64,000 nucleotides of DNA from Pseudotabrizicola alkalilacus (GTDB lineage Bacteria; Pseudomonadota; Alphaproteobacteria; Rhodobacterales; Rhodobacteraceae): contig NZ_QWEY01000003.1 in assembly GCF_003443995.1 (NCBI RefSeq), positions 1-64,000 on the forward strand, read 5' to 3'. Position 1 is the first letter of the stretch; the number at the start of each line of letters is the position of its first letter. The notes under the pieces were generated by a model. That model saw only the letters and a list, made by a program, of their open reading frames with translations. It was not told where the DNA came from and ran no database searches. Below, piece by piece: positions 1-8,488 of this stretch. A program made the position numbers and the translations under genes.

Positions 1-36
1 GCCGCGCAAGTGGCGGGACAGGCCTCCGATGTGTGA
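1..36 (+). CDS. Possible 3' end of a gene entering from the left edge
   Basis: Reading frame 1 from the first base gives eleven codons (AAQVAGQASDV) and then TGA. The composition, rich in Ala, Gln and Val, fits a real coding end, and the stop lies inside an inverted repeat that could mark a transcript end. Too little is visible to name a product, and this may be chance. Confidence 0.25.
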   Translation, partial: AAQVAGQASDV

Positions 37-58
37 TGTCTCCACCCTGCCCCGCCAC
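10..58. repeat. Long-looped inverted repeat at the left edge
   Basis: GTGGCGGGACAGG (10-22) pairs with CCTGCCCCGCCAC (46-58), 12 of 13 positions, with a 23-base loop. There is no T-run after the second arm on the plus strand, so it is not a classical Rho-independent terminator. It spans the possible stop codon at 34-36. Confidence 0.5.
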
Positions 59-162
59 ACCCCGATTGAGTCGAGAAAGGACATTTCTACTTTGATGAAG
101 CGCGGACTCATTATCTTGGTGACAACAAAATGAGCAAGCTGTGCGCCCCCATCCCAGCCGCC

Positions 163-192
163 TTGACAGCTTTGCTGCACTGCTGGCCTAAT
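163..192 (+). promoter_or_regulatory. Candidate sigma-70-type promoter for the glycosyltransferase genes
   Basis: A perfect TTGACA (163-168) is followed after 18 bases by CCTAAT (187-192), which matches four of six bases of a -10 box. It lies 44 bases before the ATG at 236. The rest of 37-235 shows no gene that I can support. Confidence 0.35.
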
Positions 193-235
193 AGATCTTG
201 CGTGTTTGCCTTGAGGTTTTTCTGGTCGAGGGTCA

Positions 236-676
236 ATGCCAGTCGTGCTCAACCGTCTGCTCACTGTTTCGGGACTGATGCGACAACCGCACAGACATCC
301 GGATGACGAGACGACTCCCGTGCAAGTGCCGCCGCAACATCCGGTGCTGATGGTTACGGTTCTGGGGGTAAACCCCGAGGAACACCCGGAAATACTCCAT
401 AAGGTGTTGGCGCGGCATGGTCAGCGGCATCGTTGCGTCTTTGTGCTGGATCATGATGATTTTGCGCCGTTTCTGGCGCGTGGCGTTGCACTGGAATATC
501 TGACACCGCTGGATCTGCAGGCCCAGCATGCCGCGCTGATGGATTGGCCCGATTACCTGTCGGAAAAGTGGATGCTGTTGCAGCTGAAATGGCAGCCGGG
601 ACAGATCATTGCTTATGGCATGACCGCCGACCGCTTTCTGAACCTGTCGCGTGCTGGCCGGGACAACGGCTTGTGA
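236..676 (+). CDS. Small protein of unknown function, first gene of the glycosyltransferase group
   Basis: This 146-residue soluble protein has no signal peptide or membrane segment. I do not recognise a family. The core from about residue 35 (PVLMVTVLGVNPEEH) alternates short hydrophobic strands and helices and ends in a Trp-rich part (DWPDYLSEKWMLLQLKWQPGQ). The first 35 residues are poorly structured, so the ATG at residue 38 could be the true start; the GAGG before the ATG at 236 sits too close to it to be ideal. The stop overlaps the GTG of the next gene (GTGA at 673-676), so the two are probably co-translated and may work together. A partner role in glycan transfer is inference from context only. 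Confidence 0.65.
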   Translation: MPVVLNRLLTVSGLMRQPHRHPDDETTPVQVPPQHPVLMVTVLGVNPEEHPEILHKVLARHGQRHRCVFVLDHDDFAPFLARGVALEYLTPLDLQAQHAALMDWPDYLSEKWMLLQLKWQPGQIIAYGMTADRFLNLSRAGRDNGL

Positions 677-2940
677 CCGCTGCAGTATTTGACATTATTT
701 TCGTTGCAGATCCACGGTTTGAAGGCGGAAGCTCAACCGCAATGGTGGTCGAGATGGCCGAGGCTGCCCGGATGGGCCTGCGCACCGGATTGTTGATGCT
801 GCGCGGCCCGATCATCCGTCATCCGTTTCCCGTGCATCCCCAGATCCGCCGTCTGTTGGAGGATGGCGCGGTAGAGCGGATCGACCCGGATCAGGCGCTG
901 TCGGCACGGCTGGTGCTGGTGCATCACCCGTCGGTGCTGGAACATCCGCTGGCACCACGGCCACGCATCCTTGCCGGGCAGCTGATCATCGTGCTGCATC
1001 ACCCCGCGCGCGACGCGGCGGGTGCGGTGCAATATGATCTGAGCACGGTGCTTCGCCATGCGCGGATGGGGTTTGATCTGGGCGCTGACACTGGCGCCGA
1101 TACGCGCTCTGCCATTTGGCTGGCTCCGGTGTCGGCGGTGGTGCGGCACGGCCTGTCCGCGCCGCTGCCGCAGGGTGCGCAGCTGTTGCCCGACGACTGG
1201 ACCAACCTGATTGATCTGGCCGACTGGCCGCCGCGTCCGCCGCGCCAGAGCGCGCAGGCCGATCGCCTGGTTCTGGGCCGCCATGCCCGCCCGGACCGCA
1301 AGAAATGGCCCGACACGGCAGCCGAGGCCTTTGCCGCCTGGCCCACCCCCCCCGGCTGGCGCCTGCGCGCGCTGGGGGCGGATGCCGAACTTCTGGCCGA
1401 TTACGGACCGCTGCCCGCGGCATGGGATCTGCTGCCCTTTAACGCCGAACCCGTGGCCGAATACCTTCACAGCGTTGATGTCTGGGTGTATTTTCATTCA
1501 CAGGCCTGGTCCGAAGCCTTTGGTCGCGCCACGCTGGAGACGATGGCATGCGGCGTGCCGGTGGTGCTTGCACCGCTGTTCCGCCCGCTGTTTGGCGAGG
1601 CCGCACTGTATTGCACCCCGGCGGAGGTGGAACCGTTGTTGCGCCGTCTGGCGCAAGATCCGGTGTTCTGGGCCGAACGGGCGGCTGCGGGACGGCGGTT
1701 TGCCGAAACCACCCATGCGGCCGGTCTGTTTGCCGCCCGCATCACCCCTTTGCTGGACGCGGGGGCGAATGCCCTGACGGCTGACACGCCTGCACCGCAC
1801 ATCAGCCTGCCGCCCCTGCCCGATGCCAAGGTGCTGTTCCTGTCGTCCAACGGCATCGGCATGGGGCATCTGGTGCAACAGATGGCGATTGCCGAGCGGC
1901 TGGCCCCGGGTCTGGTGCCGGTGTTCGCCACCATGTCCTATGCCGCGCAGCTGACGCGCAAGGCTGGCCTTGCGACCGAATTTCTGCCGGGTCACCGCAA
2001 CGGCGGGCTGGACCCAAGCGATTGGAACCCGCAATTCGCCGAACATCTGCTGGAACTGCTGATCCGCCTGCGCCCGCGCGTGGTGATGTATGATGCAACG
2101 GCAGTGTTTGAGGGCGTGATTGCCGCACTGCACAGCTATGCCGAGGCGTTTACCGTCTGGGTGCGCCGCCCGATGTGGCAAGAGTGCCACCGCGTCTTTC
2201 TGCCCGCTCTGTGGGAGTTTGACGCAGTGATCGAGCCGGGAGAACTGGCCGAGGCACTGGATACCGGCCCCACGCTGGAACAGCGCAACATGGTATTGCC
2301 GGTGCCGCCGGTTCTGCACGTTGACCCCGGCGCGCGGCTGACATCGGCTGCGGCGCGGCGGGCATTGGATCTGCCCGAAGCGGCCACGGTCGTCGCGGTA
2401 CAACTGGGCGGCGGCAACAACTATCCGCTGGGTGATCTGCGGTCGCGGCTGCTGGCCGACCTGTTGGCGCGGCCCGGTCTGATCGTGCTGGAGATCACCG
2501 CCCCGATTGCCGTGACCGGCCCTGCCCCACAACCGCTGGCCGAAAACCATCGCATTCTGCCGCTGTTCCCCCTGTTCCGCTACAGCCGGGGCTTTGATGC
2601 CATGGTCAGTGCCGCAGGCTACAATGCGTTTCACGAACTGGTGTTGGGCGGTGTGCCGACGCTGTTCGTGCCAAATGAGGGCCCCGAAATGGACATGCAG
2701 GTGAACCGGGCAATCTGGGCCGATCTGGCCGGTCTGGCGCTGATCTGCCGGCGCGACCGGCATCAGCCGCAGTTGTCGCAGCTGCTTGACCGGTTGCTGT
2801 CTCCGGTTGAGGCGGCGGCGATGCGGCGGCGTATGGCTGCCCTGCCCCGTACCCCCAACGGCGCGCAGGTGATTGCCGACTATGTCGAAGATCATGCCCG
2901 CCTGATCCGGGCCGACAGACCGGCCGGGCTGCAAGCCTGA
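673..2940 (+). CDS. Two-domain glycosyltransferase (GT4-like N half, GT28/MurG-like C half)
   Basis: The start is GTG at 673, overlapping the previous stop; a longer in-frame ATG at 544 lies inside that gene and is unlikely. The product has about 755 residues. Residues 1-375 look like a GT-B retaining transferase: a Gly-rich N-terminal loop (PRFEGGSST) and, near residues 284-299, FGRATLETMACGVPVV, the conserved sugar-nucleotide-binding region. Residues 385-755 resemble MurG/GT28 enzymes: a Gly-rich first loop (FLSSNGIGMGHL) and, near 645-675, a donor-binding segment SAAGYNAFHELVLGGVPTLF. The C half is clearly paralogous to the next gene. Donor and acceptor are unknown; a bifunctional enzyme for a surface glycan is the simplest reading. 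Confidence 0.75.
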   Translation: MTAAVFDIIFVADPRFEGGSSTAMVVEMAEAARMGLRTGLLMLRGPIIRHPFPVHPQIRRLLEDGAVERIDPDQALSARLVLVHHPSVLEHPLAPRPRILAGQLIIVLHHPARDAAGAVQYDLSTVLRHARMGFDLGADTGADTRSAIWLAPVSAVVRHGLSAPLPQGAQLLPDDWTNLIDLADWPPRPPRQSAQADRLVLGRHARPDRKKWPDTAAEAFAAWPTPPGWRLRALGADAELLADYGPLPAAWDLLPFNAEPVAEYLHSVDVWVYFHSQAWSEAFGRATLETMACGVPVVLAPLFRPLFGEAALYCTPAEVEPLLRRLAQDPVFWAERAAAGRRFAETTHAAGLFAARITPLLDAGANALTADTPAPHISLPPLPDAKVLFLSSNGIGMGHLVQQMAIAERLAPGLVPVFATMSYAAQLTRKAGLATEFLPGHRNGGLDPSDWNPQFAEHLLELLIRLRPRVVMYDATAVFEGVIAALHSYAEAFTVWVRRPMWQECHRVFLPALWEFDAVIEPGELAEALDTGPTLEQRNMVLPVPPVLHVDPGARLTSAAARRALDLPEAATVVAVQLGGGNNYPLGDLRSRLLADLLARPGLIVLEITAPIAVTGPAPQPLAENHRILPLFPLFRYSRGFDAMVSAAGYNAFHELVLGGVPTLFVPNEGPEMDMQVNRAIWADLAGLALICRRDRHQPQLSQLLDRLLSPVEAAAMRRRMAALPRTPNGAQVIADYVEDHARLIRADRPAGLQA

Positions 2941-2943
2941 GCC

Positions 2944-4005
2944 ATGGCACGCACCCTGTTGTTCCTGTCGTCAAACGGTGTCGGGCTTGGGCATCTGACC
3001 CGGCAACTGGCGGTGGCCACGCGGCTGACGGCCGGGTTCAGGCCGGTGTTTCACACCATGGCAACCGCCGCGCAACTGGTGCGCGCGGCCGGGTTTCCGG
3101 TGCTGTTCCATCAGCATCATCTGGCCGCAAACCTGCCCCCCGGTCCGTGGAATGACATGCTTGGCCAAGAGCTTCTGGCGCTTGCAGACCGGCTGGACCC
3201 TGCTGCGATCATCGTCGATTCAACAGCCATTTTCGGTGGTTACGTGACGTTGTTACAGCATTGGGCACACCGGCCAAGACTGTGGCTGCGTCGTCCGATG
3301 TGGCAAGAGGGCAACCGGCATTTCCTTGACCATGCCGGGCTGTTTTCCGATGTGATCGAACCCGGCGAACTGGCGGCAGAGCTGGACCAAGGCCCCACCA
3401 CCGGGCATCCGGCGCTGAAGGTGCCGCCGGTCCTGCACATCAGCCCGCATCAGCGCCAGCCCCGTACAATCGCCCGCCGACTGCTGAGCGCCGATGATGA
3501 CCGCCCGCTGGTGGCGCTGCAACTGGGCCATGTTTTCGGCTCCCGCACCGCTGATCTGCGTCACCGCTTGCTGGCCGCGCTGGAGCGCATGACGGTGCAG
3601 GTGGTCGATATCCACTCGCCACTGGAACCGCCGGGGCCTGATCCCGGCCCCTGCACGCAGATTCTGTATCCGTCTTATGCGCTGTCGACCGGCTTTGACG
3701 CGCTGATCACGCCTTCGGGCTACAACAGCTTTCACGAAAGCCTGCTGGGGGCTGTGCCGACGTTGTTCCTGCCGCAGGCCGGGCCGGGCATGGACCGGCA
3801 AGACCTGCGCGCGCTTTGGGCCGCGTCGCGTGGGCTGGCGCTGACGCTGGAGGCCGACGCCGGCGAGGCCGGGATTGCGGACGCGGTGCAACAACTGTTG
3901 GCGCCGGATTTTTCGCAAGCTCTGGCCGCTGCCGGTCTGGCCGAAGGCTGGACGAACGGCGCTTTCGACATCGCTCGCCTGTTGGCTCAGAGGGTGCAGG
4001 AATAG
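2944..4005 (+). CDS. GT28/MurG-like glycosyltransferase, tandem paralogue
   Basis: This 353-residue protein starts three bases after the previous stop. It repeats the C-terminal half of the upstream protein almost motif for motif: LFLSSNGVGLGHL near residue 6, RRPMWQE near 119, DVIEPGELA near 138, PPVLH near 160, and the donor-binding segment TPSGYNSFHESLLGAVPTLF near 257. No signal peptide or membrane segment is seen, so it is probably cytoplasmic. Tandem duplication followed by divergence is the likely origin, and the two may add successive sugars or form a heterodimer. The last 19 bases overlap the 3' end of the convergent sulfotransferase gene. Confidence 0.8.
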   Translation: MARTLLFLSSNGVGLGHLTRQLAVATRLTAGFRPVFHTMATAAQLVRAAGFPVLFHQHHLAANLPPGPWNDMLGQELLALADRLDPAAIIVDSTAIFGGYVTLLQHWAHRPRLWLRRPMWQEGNRHFLDHAGLFSDVIEPGELAAELDQGPTTGHPALKVPPVLHISPHQRQPRTIARRLLSADDDRPLVALQLGHVFGSRTADLRHRLLAALERMTVQVVDIHSPLEPPGPDPGPCTQILYPSYALSTGFDALITPSGYNSFHESLLGAVPTLFLPQAGPGMDRQDLRALWAASRGLALTLEADAGEAGIADAVQQLLAPDFSQALAAAGLAEGWTNGAFDIARLLAQRVQE

Positions 4006-4661
4006 CCCCAGCCCTGGCGCAGCGCACAATCCGCTGCGTAAACCCGTGCCAGCCGAGCCCGCAGATCAGGCGGGATCAGGTCTTCGGCATGGGGAAAGCG
4101 GCCATGAGAAAGGTGTTCGGCGTGCAATTCGTCCAGCGTGGGCCGCGCGCCCGATGGCAGGCGAAAGGTGCCGGTTTCACGCGCATTCACCCGCTGGAAC
4201 AAGCGCTGTGCCATCGCCGGGCCAAGCACATCAGACGCCCAAAGCGGCAGTTCAGAAAGATCGGGGTGGTGGTGATAGGGATGGTCGAACAGGTGCAGCG
4301 CTTGCGGCCGGAAATGGACATCCGCCGCCTCGGGGTCGGGCTCCAGCATCGCCGCCACCCAGTCCTCCAGCCGGGCCTGCCCTGCCTGCGCCCCCAGCAC
4401 CGCATGGCTGGCCGCCCAAAGATCCGTCGCACCGTGCCGGGCGATCAGTTTGTCGCAGACGGCAGAGACGAACCGCTCCAACGGGTCGCGGTGTACCACC
4501 AGCAGCACATCGGCGGGCCGCACCTCGGACAGATGGCGCACCACAGGCAAACCCGCCAACCGCCGCTCGGGCGCTTTGCGCCCGGTGAAACAGGCCAGCA
4601 ATGCAGTGGAGGCGTTTTTGCAGATCGGTGGCCACAGCAAGCGCCCCGCTGTGCCCGACAT
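3987..4661 (-). CDS. Sulfotransferase-family protein
   Basis: The product has about 224 residues. The N-terminal segment WPPICKNASTALLACF resembles the PAPS-binding 5' phosphosulfate loop of carbohydrate sulfotransferases (consensus xxPKxASTxL), except that Cys precedes the Lys. VLLVVHRDPLERFVSAV matches the 3'-phosphate-binding RDPxxRxxSxx motif. It probably transfers sulfate from PAPS to a glycan. The start is uncertain: I take ATG at 4661, but a TTG at 4715 that overlaps the stop of the caspase gene would add 18 residues and couple the two. The gene is convergent with the glycosyltransferases, suggesting a sulfated or otherwise modified surface polymer. Confidence 0.7.
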   Translation of the reverse strand: MSGTAGRLLWPPICKNASTALLACFTGRKAPERRLAGLPVVRHLSEVRPADVLLVVHRDPLERFVSAVCDKLIARHGATDLWAASHAVLGAQAGQARLEDWVAAMLEPDPEAADVHFRPQALHLFDHPYHHHPDLSELPLWASDVLGPAMAQRLFQRVNARETGTFRLPSGARPTLDELHAEHLSHGRFPHAEDLIPPDLRARLARVYAADCALRQGWGYSCTL

Positions 4662-4707
4662 TCCGGGCGCAGGCCCGGCAATCAGGTGCAATCTGTCGGG
4701 TGTGCGG

Positions 4708-6420
4708 TCAGCCAAACTGGCGCTGATCCCAGTCTTCCAGCCGCAACCGCAGCGCTTCCAGTGTGTCCGCGTCCATGCCCGCGCGCAGCCGTTGCAGCGC
4801 CTCCAGCGCGCCCGTGTCGCCATCGCGCGAGGCCAGCGTCAGCCAAAAGGCCGCCGACAGAGCGTCCGACGTCACCCCTTCGCCGACTTCGAACATGTGC
4901 CCCAGCACCGCATAGGCCGCCCGCGACCCCAGCAGCGCCGAACGCCGGTAGAGCTCCACCGCATAGGTCAGGTCAGCGTCGACCCCGTTGCCGGTGCGAT
5001 AGGCGTTGCCCAGATTGACCATGGCATCACGGTCGCCCAGATTGACCGCGCGGGTGTAATAGGCCAAAGCACCGTCGATGTCGGCCGCACCGCCCTGCCC
5101 GCGCTCCATCATCAGCCCCAGCCGGTTCAGCGAGGCTGCCCAATTCTGCTCGATCGCCCGGTTGAACCACGCGCGCGCTTTTGCCTCATCCTTGGCCACG
5201 CCTCGCCCGTTCAGATAGGCCACGCCGATGTTGTGCTGATCTTCCACATGGCCACGCTCGGCGGCATACAGGAACAGCTCAAACGCCCGCGCCTCATCCA
5301 TCGCGACGCCGGAACCCTTGAGGTACAGGTTGCCAAGCTGATGCCAGGCCGCCAGATAGCCCTGCGCCATCGCCGCCTCGCTCAGCCGGACGGAGTCTTC
5401 GCCGCGCCCTGCCCGGTCATAGGCCCGTGCCAGCAGCGCCTTGAACCGGGGCTGATCGGGAAACTCGGCCACCGCCGCCTCGCAGACCGGAATCGCGCGC
5501 TGCGGGTCGATAGAGCGGAACGCCACGCTTGGCCCCACCCGCTCCGGGTCGGCCGGATGGGCGGCGGCAAGGTCGCATTGATGCGCCTGCACCACCTCGG
5601 GCTGGCCTATCTCGGGATGCAGCACGATGCTTTGCACCAGCGATGAGTTTTCCCACGGCACCTGCCGCCCCGAAGTGGTTTCCACCACCCGCGCGCGGGT
5701 TTCCTTGAAGACCTGTTCAATCGACTGGCCCTGTTTGCGCATCGCCTCGGCCAGGGCCATCGTATAAGGGCTGTTGCCGCCATCGCCATCCAGCGCCACC
5801 TCGCCCGGTGCGGTGGAAAACGCCACCAGCGTGCCGGTCCGGTCACCCGAAATGCGGGCCAGCCCCCGGTTGGCCCCGCCGCTGCGGGTCGCAGGCCCCA
5901 GCGACCGCGCCCCAAGCGGGTTGTTGCGGCAGGCGTCCAGCACAAGGATCACCGATTCCGCATCTGCGGCGTAAATCTGATCCAGCAGCGCCTTGATCGG
6001 CAGCGCGGCCAGCGGCAGATCAGCCGGTTCCTTGATATCGGCATCCAGCGGTATCAGGTAATTCTCGTCCGAATACTGAATGCCATGGCCGGCAAAATAG
6101 ATCAGCACTGTCGCCCCCGCCGGGACCGAGCGGCGAAAAGCGGCGAGCTTTGCCTCCAGCTGCGCCTTTGGCGCATTTTCGCTGATTTCCACCTTGAACC
6201 CAAGCTCTTGCAGGGTTTCCGCGATCAGCCGCGCATCCTGTACCGCATTTTTCAAGGGGGTGATGGTGGTGTAATCGGCCATGCCAACCACAAAGGCGAA
6301 CCGTTCGGCCATGGCCGCCGGGGTCGACACCAGTAAGCCGCTCAGCACCAGACCAAGATACAGGGCTGAAGCGCGCAGGTGGCAGGCGCAAACCCGTGCA
6401 ACATGCCTAATCCGCAGCAT
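4708..6420 (-). CDS. Exported caspase-family (C14) protein with Sel1 repeats
   Basis: This 570-residue protein has an N-terminal signal peptide (cleavage after AMA near residue 37). A caspase p20-like domain covers about 40-290, with the catalytic dyad visible: His112 in YFAGHGIQ and Cys164 in LDACRNNP. The second part, about 350-515, holds five Sel1-type repeats of roughly 34 residues (each with G-xx-Y-x-x-G-x-G-V), which usually mediate protein-protein contacts. It is therefore probably a periplasmic Arg/Lys-specific peptidase with a scaffold domain. Its substrate is unknown. The next gene downstream on the strand is the sulfotransferase. Confidence 0.85.
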   Translation of the reverse strand: MLRIRHVARVCACHLRASALYLGLVLSGLLVSTPAAMAERFAFVVGMADYTTITPLKNAVQDARLIAETLQELGFKVEISENAPKAQLEAKLAAFRRSVPAGATVLIYFAGHGIQYSDENYLIPLDADIKEPADLPLAALPIKALLDQIYAADAESVILVLDACRNNPLGARSLGPATRSGGANRGLARISGDRTGTLVAFSTAPGEVALDGDGGNSPYTMALAEAMRKQGQSIEQVFKETRARVVETTSGRQVPWENSSLVQSIVLHPEIGQPEVVQAHQCDLAAAHPADPERVGPSVAFRSIDPQRAIPVCEAAVAEFPDQPRFKALLARAYDRAGRGEDSVRLSEAAMAQGYLAAWHQLGNLYLKGSGVAMDEARAFELFLYAAERGHVEDQHNIGVAYLNGRGVAKDEAKARAWFNRAIEQNWAASLNRLGLMMERGQGGAADIDGALAYYTRAVNLGDRDAMVNLGNAYRTGNGVDADLTYAVELYRRSALLGSRAAYAVLGHMFEVGEGVTSDALSAAFWLTLASRDGDTGALEALQRLRAGMDADTLEALRLRLEDWDQRQFG

Positions 6421-6436
6421 CAGGTGCGTTCCCCCC

Positions 6437-6628
6437 TCAATACTCCCGACCGGACGGTGCAGACACCGGCACAGAGGATGTCCGCACAGCAGCCGGTTTG
6501 CATTTCGGGTCGCGCTTGGCCAGTTCAGCCTTGGAGCAGATCACGGGGGCTTGTGATGTGGTCTGACATCCCGAAAGGAACACGGCCGAGGCAGCCACGC
6601 CCACCAGCGCCGATACCCGGTTACGCAA
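6437..6628 (-). CDS. Small predicted lipoprotein
   Basis: A lipobox FLSGC follows a short basic and hydrophobic N terminus (MRNRVSALVGVAASAV), so the mature protein starts at Cys20-22 and is about 40 residues, with two further Cys that could form a disulfide. I prefer the TTG at 6628, which places the signal peptide at the N terminus; an in-frame ATG at 6688 would add 20 atypical residues. It lies 16 bases before the caspase gene on the same strand, so they are probably co-transcribed. No function is known. Confidence 0.6.
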   Translation of the reverse strand: MRNRVSALVGVAASAVFLSGCQTTSQAPVICSKAELAKRDPKCKPAAVRTSSVPVSAPSGREY

Positions 6629-6709
6629 AACATCAAGGGCGAACAATGGGTTGTGGGGACGTTGAACCACGACAAAAATCCCTATCAAAAATACAATAAA
6701 ATAAGGGTT

Positions 6710-8263
6710 TCACGGGTGATGATTCGTGTCAACCGCTTGCACCGAACCGACGCGCAAGCCCACTTGTACCCCCGCCGTCAACGCATCTGCCGTCACCTCA
6801 AACCCCAGCCTTGTGCCGCCGCCCTTGGCAGAGGCCCAGCGGCCATGCTCTGCCACCGTGCCCTTTGGAAGATCAGCCAGCACCGTCACCCCCTGCGGCA
6901 CAACGGCCTGCCAGCGGGCCGGGCCGGTGATGCCGCGCAAGCTGCGGTCGGCAATCCTCAGATGCCCCGGTGCGGCAAACCACAATCTGCGTTGCCACAG
7001 GAGCTGTCCCGCCGCCCGCATCGTCAACACCAGCGCATCGCCCTGCATCCCGGCCTCTGCCGACATTTGCGCGGCTTGCGGAAAATCCGGCAGGGTCAGG
7101 GTGCCATGGTCGGTCTCGCATACGCCGGGCAAGGCCAGCCGTCGCGTGGGGTCGAAATACCCCGGAGCCGCGTAATCCCCCCGGCCCGGATCGGTCAGAA
7201 GGCGCTGCCGCCCGTGATCCCAGACCGGCGCGCCCAGATCGGCATGGGCATGGTCATGCGCCGCGCAATCGCCAATCCGTAGCGCCAGAAAATCATCTCC
7301 CTGCCGCAGAACTGCATGATAGCGGCCGAGAAAGACCGGCGGCGGCGGGGCGTCATCGCCCTCCATCTGACAGCCCCACAGCAGATGCAGCGGGTCAAAG
7401 GCCCCGTCGGGCAAATGCCGATGGGGCGGACCCAGCACGGGCAGCGGAGCCTGTGGCAGATCATCGCCAAAATCAGCGATCAACCCGGAGGGCCCGGTCA
7501 GCGCCGCGCGCAGACCCGCTCCCCGCAGCAAGGGCCGAAACGTATCGGGAGAGATTTGCAACGCTGGCACGTTTTGCGCGGCCTGCATCGCCAGCCAGCC
7601 ATACGCCGCCGCCAGATCACGATACACCACGCCCTCGGGCCATTCGCCATCGGGGCCGATGGCCGCCAGAGAGGGGCCAAGTGCGGCCTGTGCCGCCCGT
7701 GTCGCGGTCTGTGCCAGACCTGCTCTTGCTTGGTGACTGCCGACCACCGCAGCCACCATAATCATCGCCCCGCCGCAGACAAAAGCCCAGTTTCCCGCCT
7801 GACGCGACCAACGGCTCCCGCCTTGCACCGAGGCGATGGCCCGTATCAGAAAGCGGCGGCACAAAGCATCTGCCACCTCATCCGCCAGATCCCGCGACAC
7901 AAACGGACCCGCCCCATCCAGCGCAAGCGCCAGAGCGGTCGCCAGCTCGGCCATGTCCAGCAGGTGATCGTCAGCCCAGTCCGGCAGGTCAAGTGCCACC
8001 CGCAGATCCGACTCTAACAGCTGCAGATGCTTTGGGTCAGCCGACAGAGCATGGGCCACAAGCGCGTGGCGCACCCGGTCTGCAAGTGTGCGCGCAAAGC
8101 CCAGACGCCTGCCACCCGGCTCTGATTCTGCCACGACCGGCCCTGCCTGCGCCAGCTCCACCGCCCGTGCCAGCACCCGTTGCGACAGGGCGGCATGATC
8201 CGGTGACAGGCCCGCTCCACGCCGCACCCTGCCCCGCCAGTCTGTGGGCAGGATCAAGGGCAT
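6710..8263 (-). CDS. Heparinase II/III-family protein
   Basis: The product has about 517 residues. The N half is alpha-helical, as in the alpha/alpha-toroid of polysaccharide lyases, with the segment SRQAGNWAFVCGGAM. The C half is beta-rich with AHDHAHADLGAPVWDHG and LLTDPGRGDY, which match the conserved His/Asp and D-x-G-x-x-Y signature of the heparinase II/III-like domain. No signal peptide is evident. A longer reading frame runs back to 8362, but that would lie inside the tRNA gene, so ATG 8263 is chosen. The family cleaves uronic-acid polymers; the specific substrate is not deducible. Confidence 0.8.
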   Translation of the reverse strand: MPLILPTDWRGRVRRGAGLSPDHAALSQRVLARAVELAQAGPVVAESEPGGRRLGFARTLADRVRHALVAHALSADPKHLQLLESDLRVALDLPDWADDHLLDMAELATALALALDGAGPFVSRDLADEVADALCRRFLIRAIASVQGGSRWSRQAGNWAFVCGGAMIMVAAVVGSHQARAGLAQTATRAAQAALGPSLAAIGPDGEWPEGVVYRDLAAAYGWLAMQAAQNVPALQISPDTFRPLLRGAGLRAALTGPSGLIADFGDDLPQAPLPVLGPPHRHLPDGAFDPLHLLWGCQMEGDDAPPPPVFLGRYHAVLRQGDDFLALRIGDCAAHDHAHADLGAPVWDHGRQRLLTDPGRGDYAAPGYFDPTRRLALPGVCETDHGTLTLPDFPQAAQMSAEAGMQGDALVLTMRAAGQLLWQRRLWFAAPGHLRIADRSLRGITGPARWQAVVPQGVTVLADLPKGTVAEHGRWASAKGGGTRLGFEVTADALTAGVQVGLRVGSVQAVDTNHHP

Positions 8264-8347
8264 CGCAAAGATGTACGAGCGGCAAGGATCATCGCAACAT
8301 GCTGACACAGCCACAACGGGCTGCCAATGCTGCAAAACTTTATGAAA

Positions 8348-8424
8348 TGGTGCACCCAGCACGATTCGAACGTGCGACCTTTGCCTTCGGAGGGCAACGC
8401 TCTATCCAGCTGAGCTATGGGTGC
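8348..8424 (-). tRNA. tRNA-Arg (anticodon CCG)
   Basis: The minus strand folds as a full cloverleaf. The 7-bp acceptor stem GCACCCA/TGGGTGC carries discriminator A and an encoded CCA (8350-8348). The anticodon loop is CTCCGAA, giving anticodon CCG that reads CGG. The T-arm contains TTCGAAT. It lies 65 bases downstream of sufS on the same strand. Confidence 0.97.
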
Positions 8425-8488
8425 CTGCGGGGTTCTATAGCGGCCTTGTCGCAAGGCTGCAACGGGAAAGGAATTGCAGCGCCCGTCC

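Noticed and set aside
1498-2934. Long minus-strand open frame (478 codons) opposite the glycosyltransferases, and similar long antisense frames such as 21193-23109 and 31680-34049
   Set aside because: They lie opposite well-supported genes (typA, alaS, glycosyltransferase), are Arg/His/Gln-rich, and show no motifs. High GC with third-position bias makes such frames common.
1-8424. Genomic island inserted at the 3' end of tRNA-Arg
   Set aside because: The accessory-looking genes do adjoin the 3' end of the tRNA, but no integrase and no repeat of the tRNA 3' end was seen in the window. The left part may simply continue beyond the edge.
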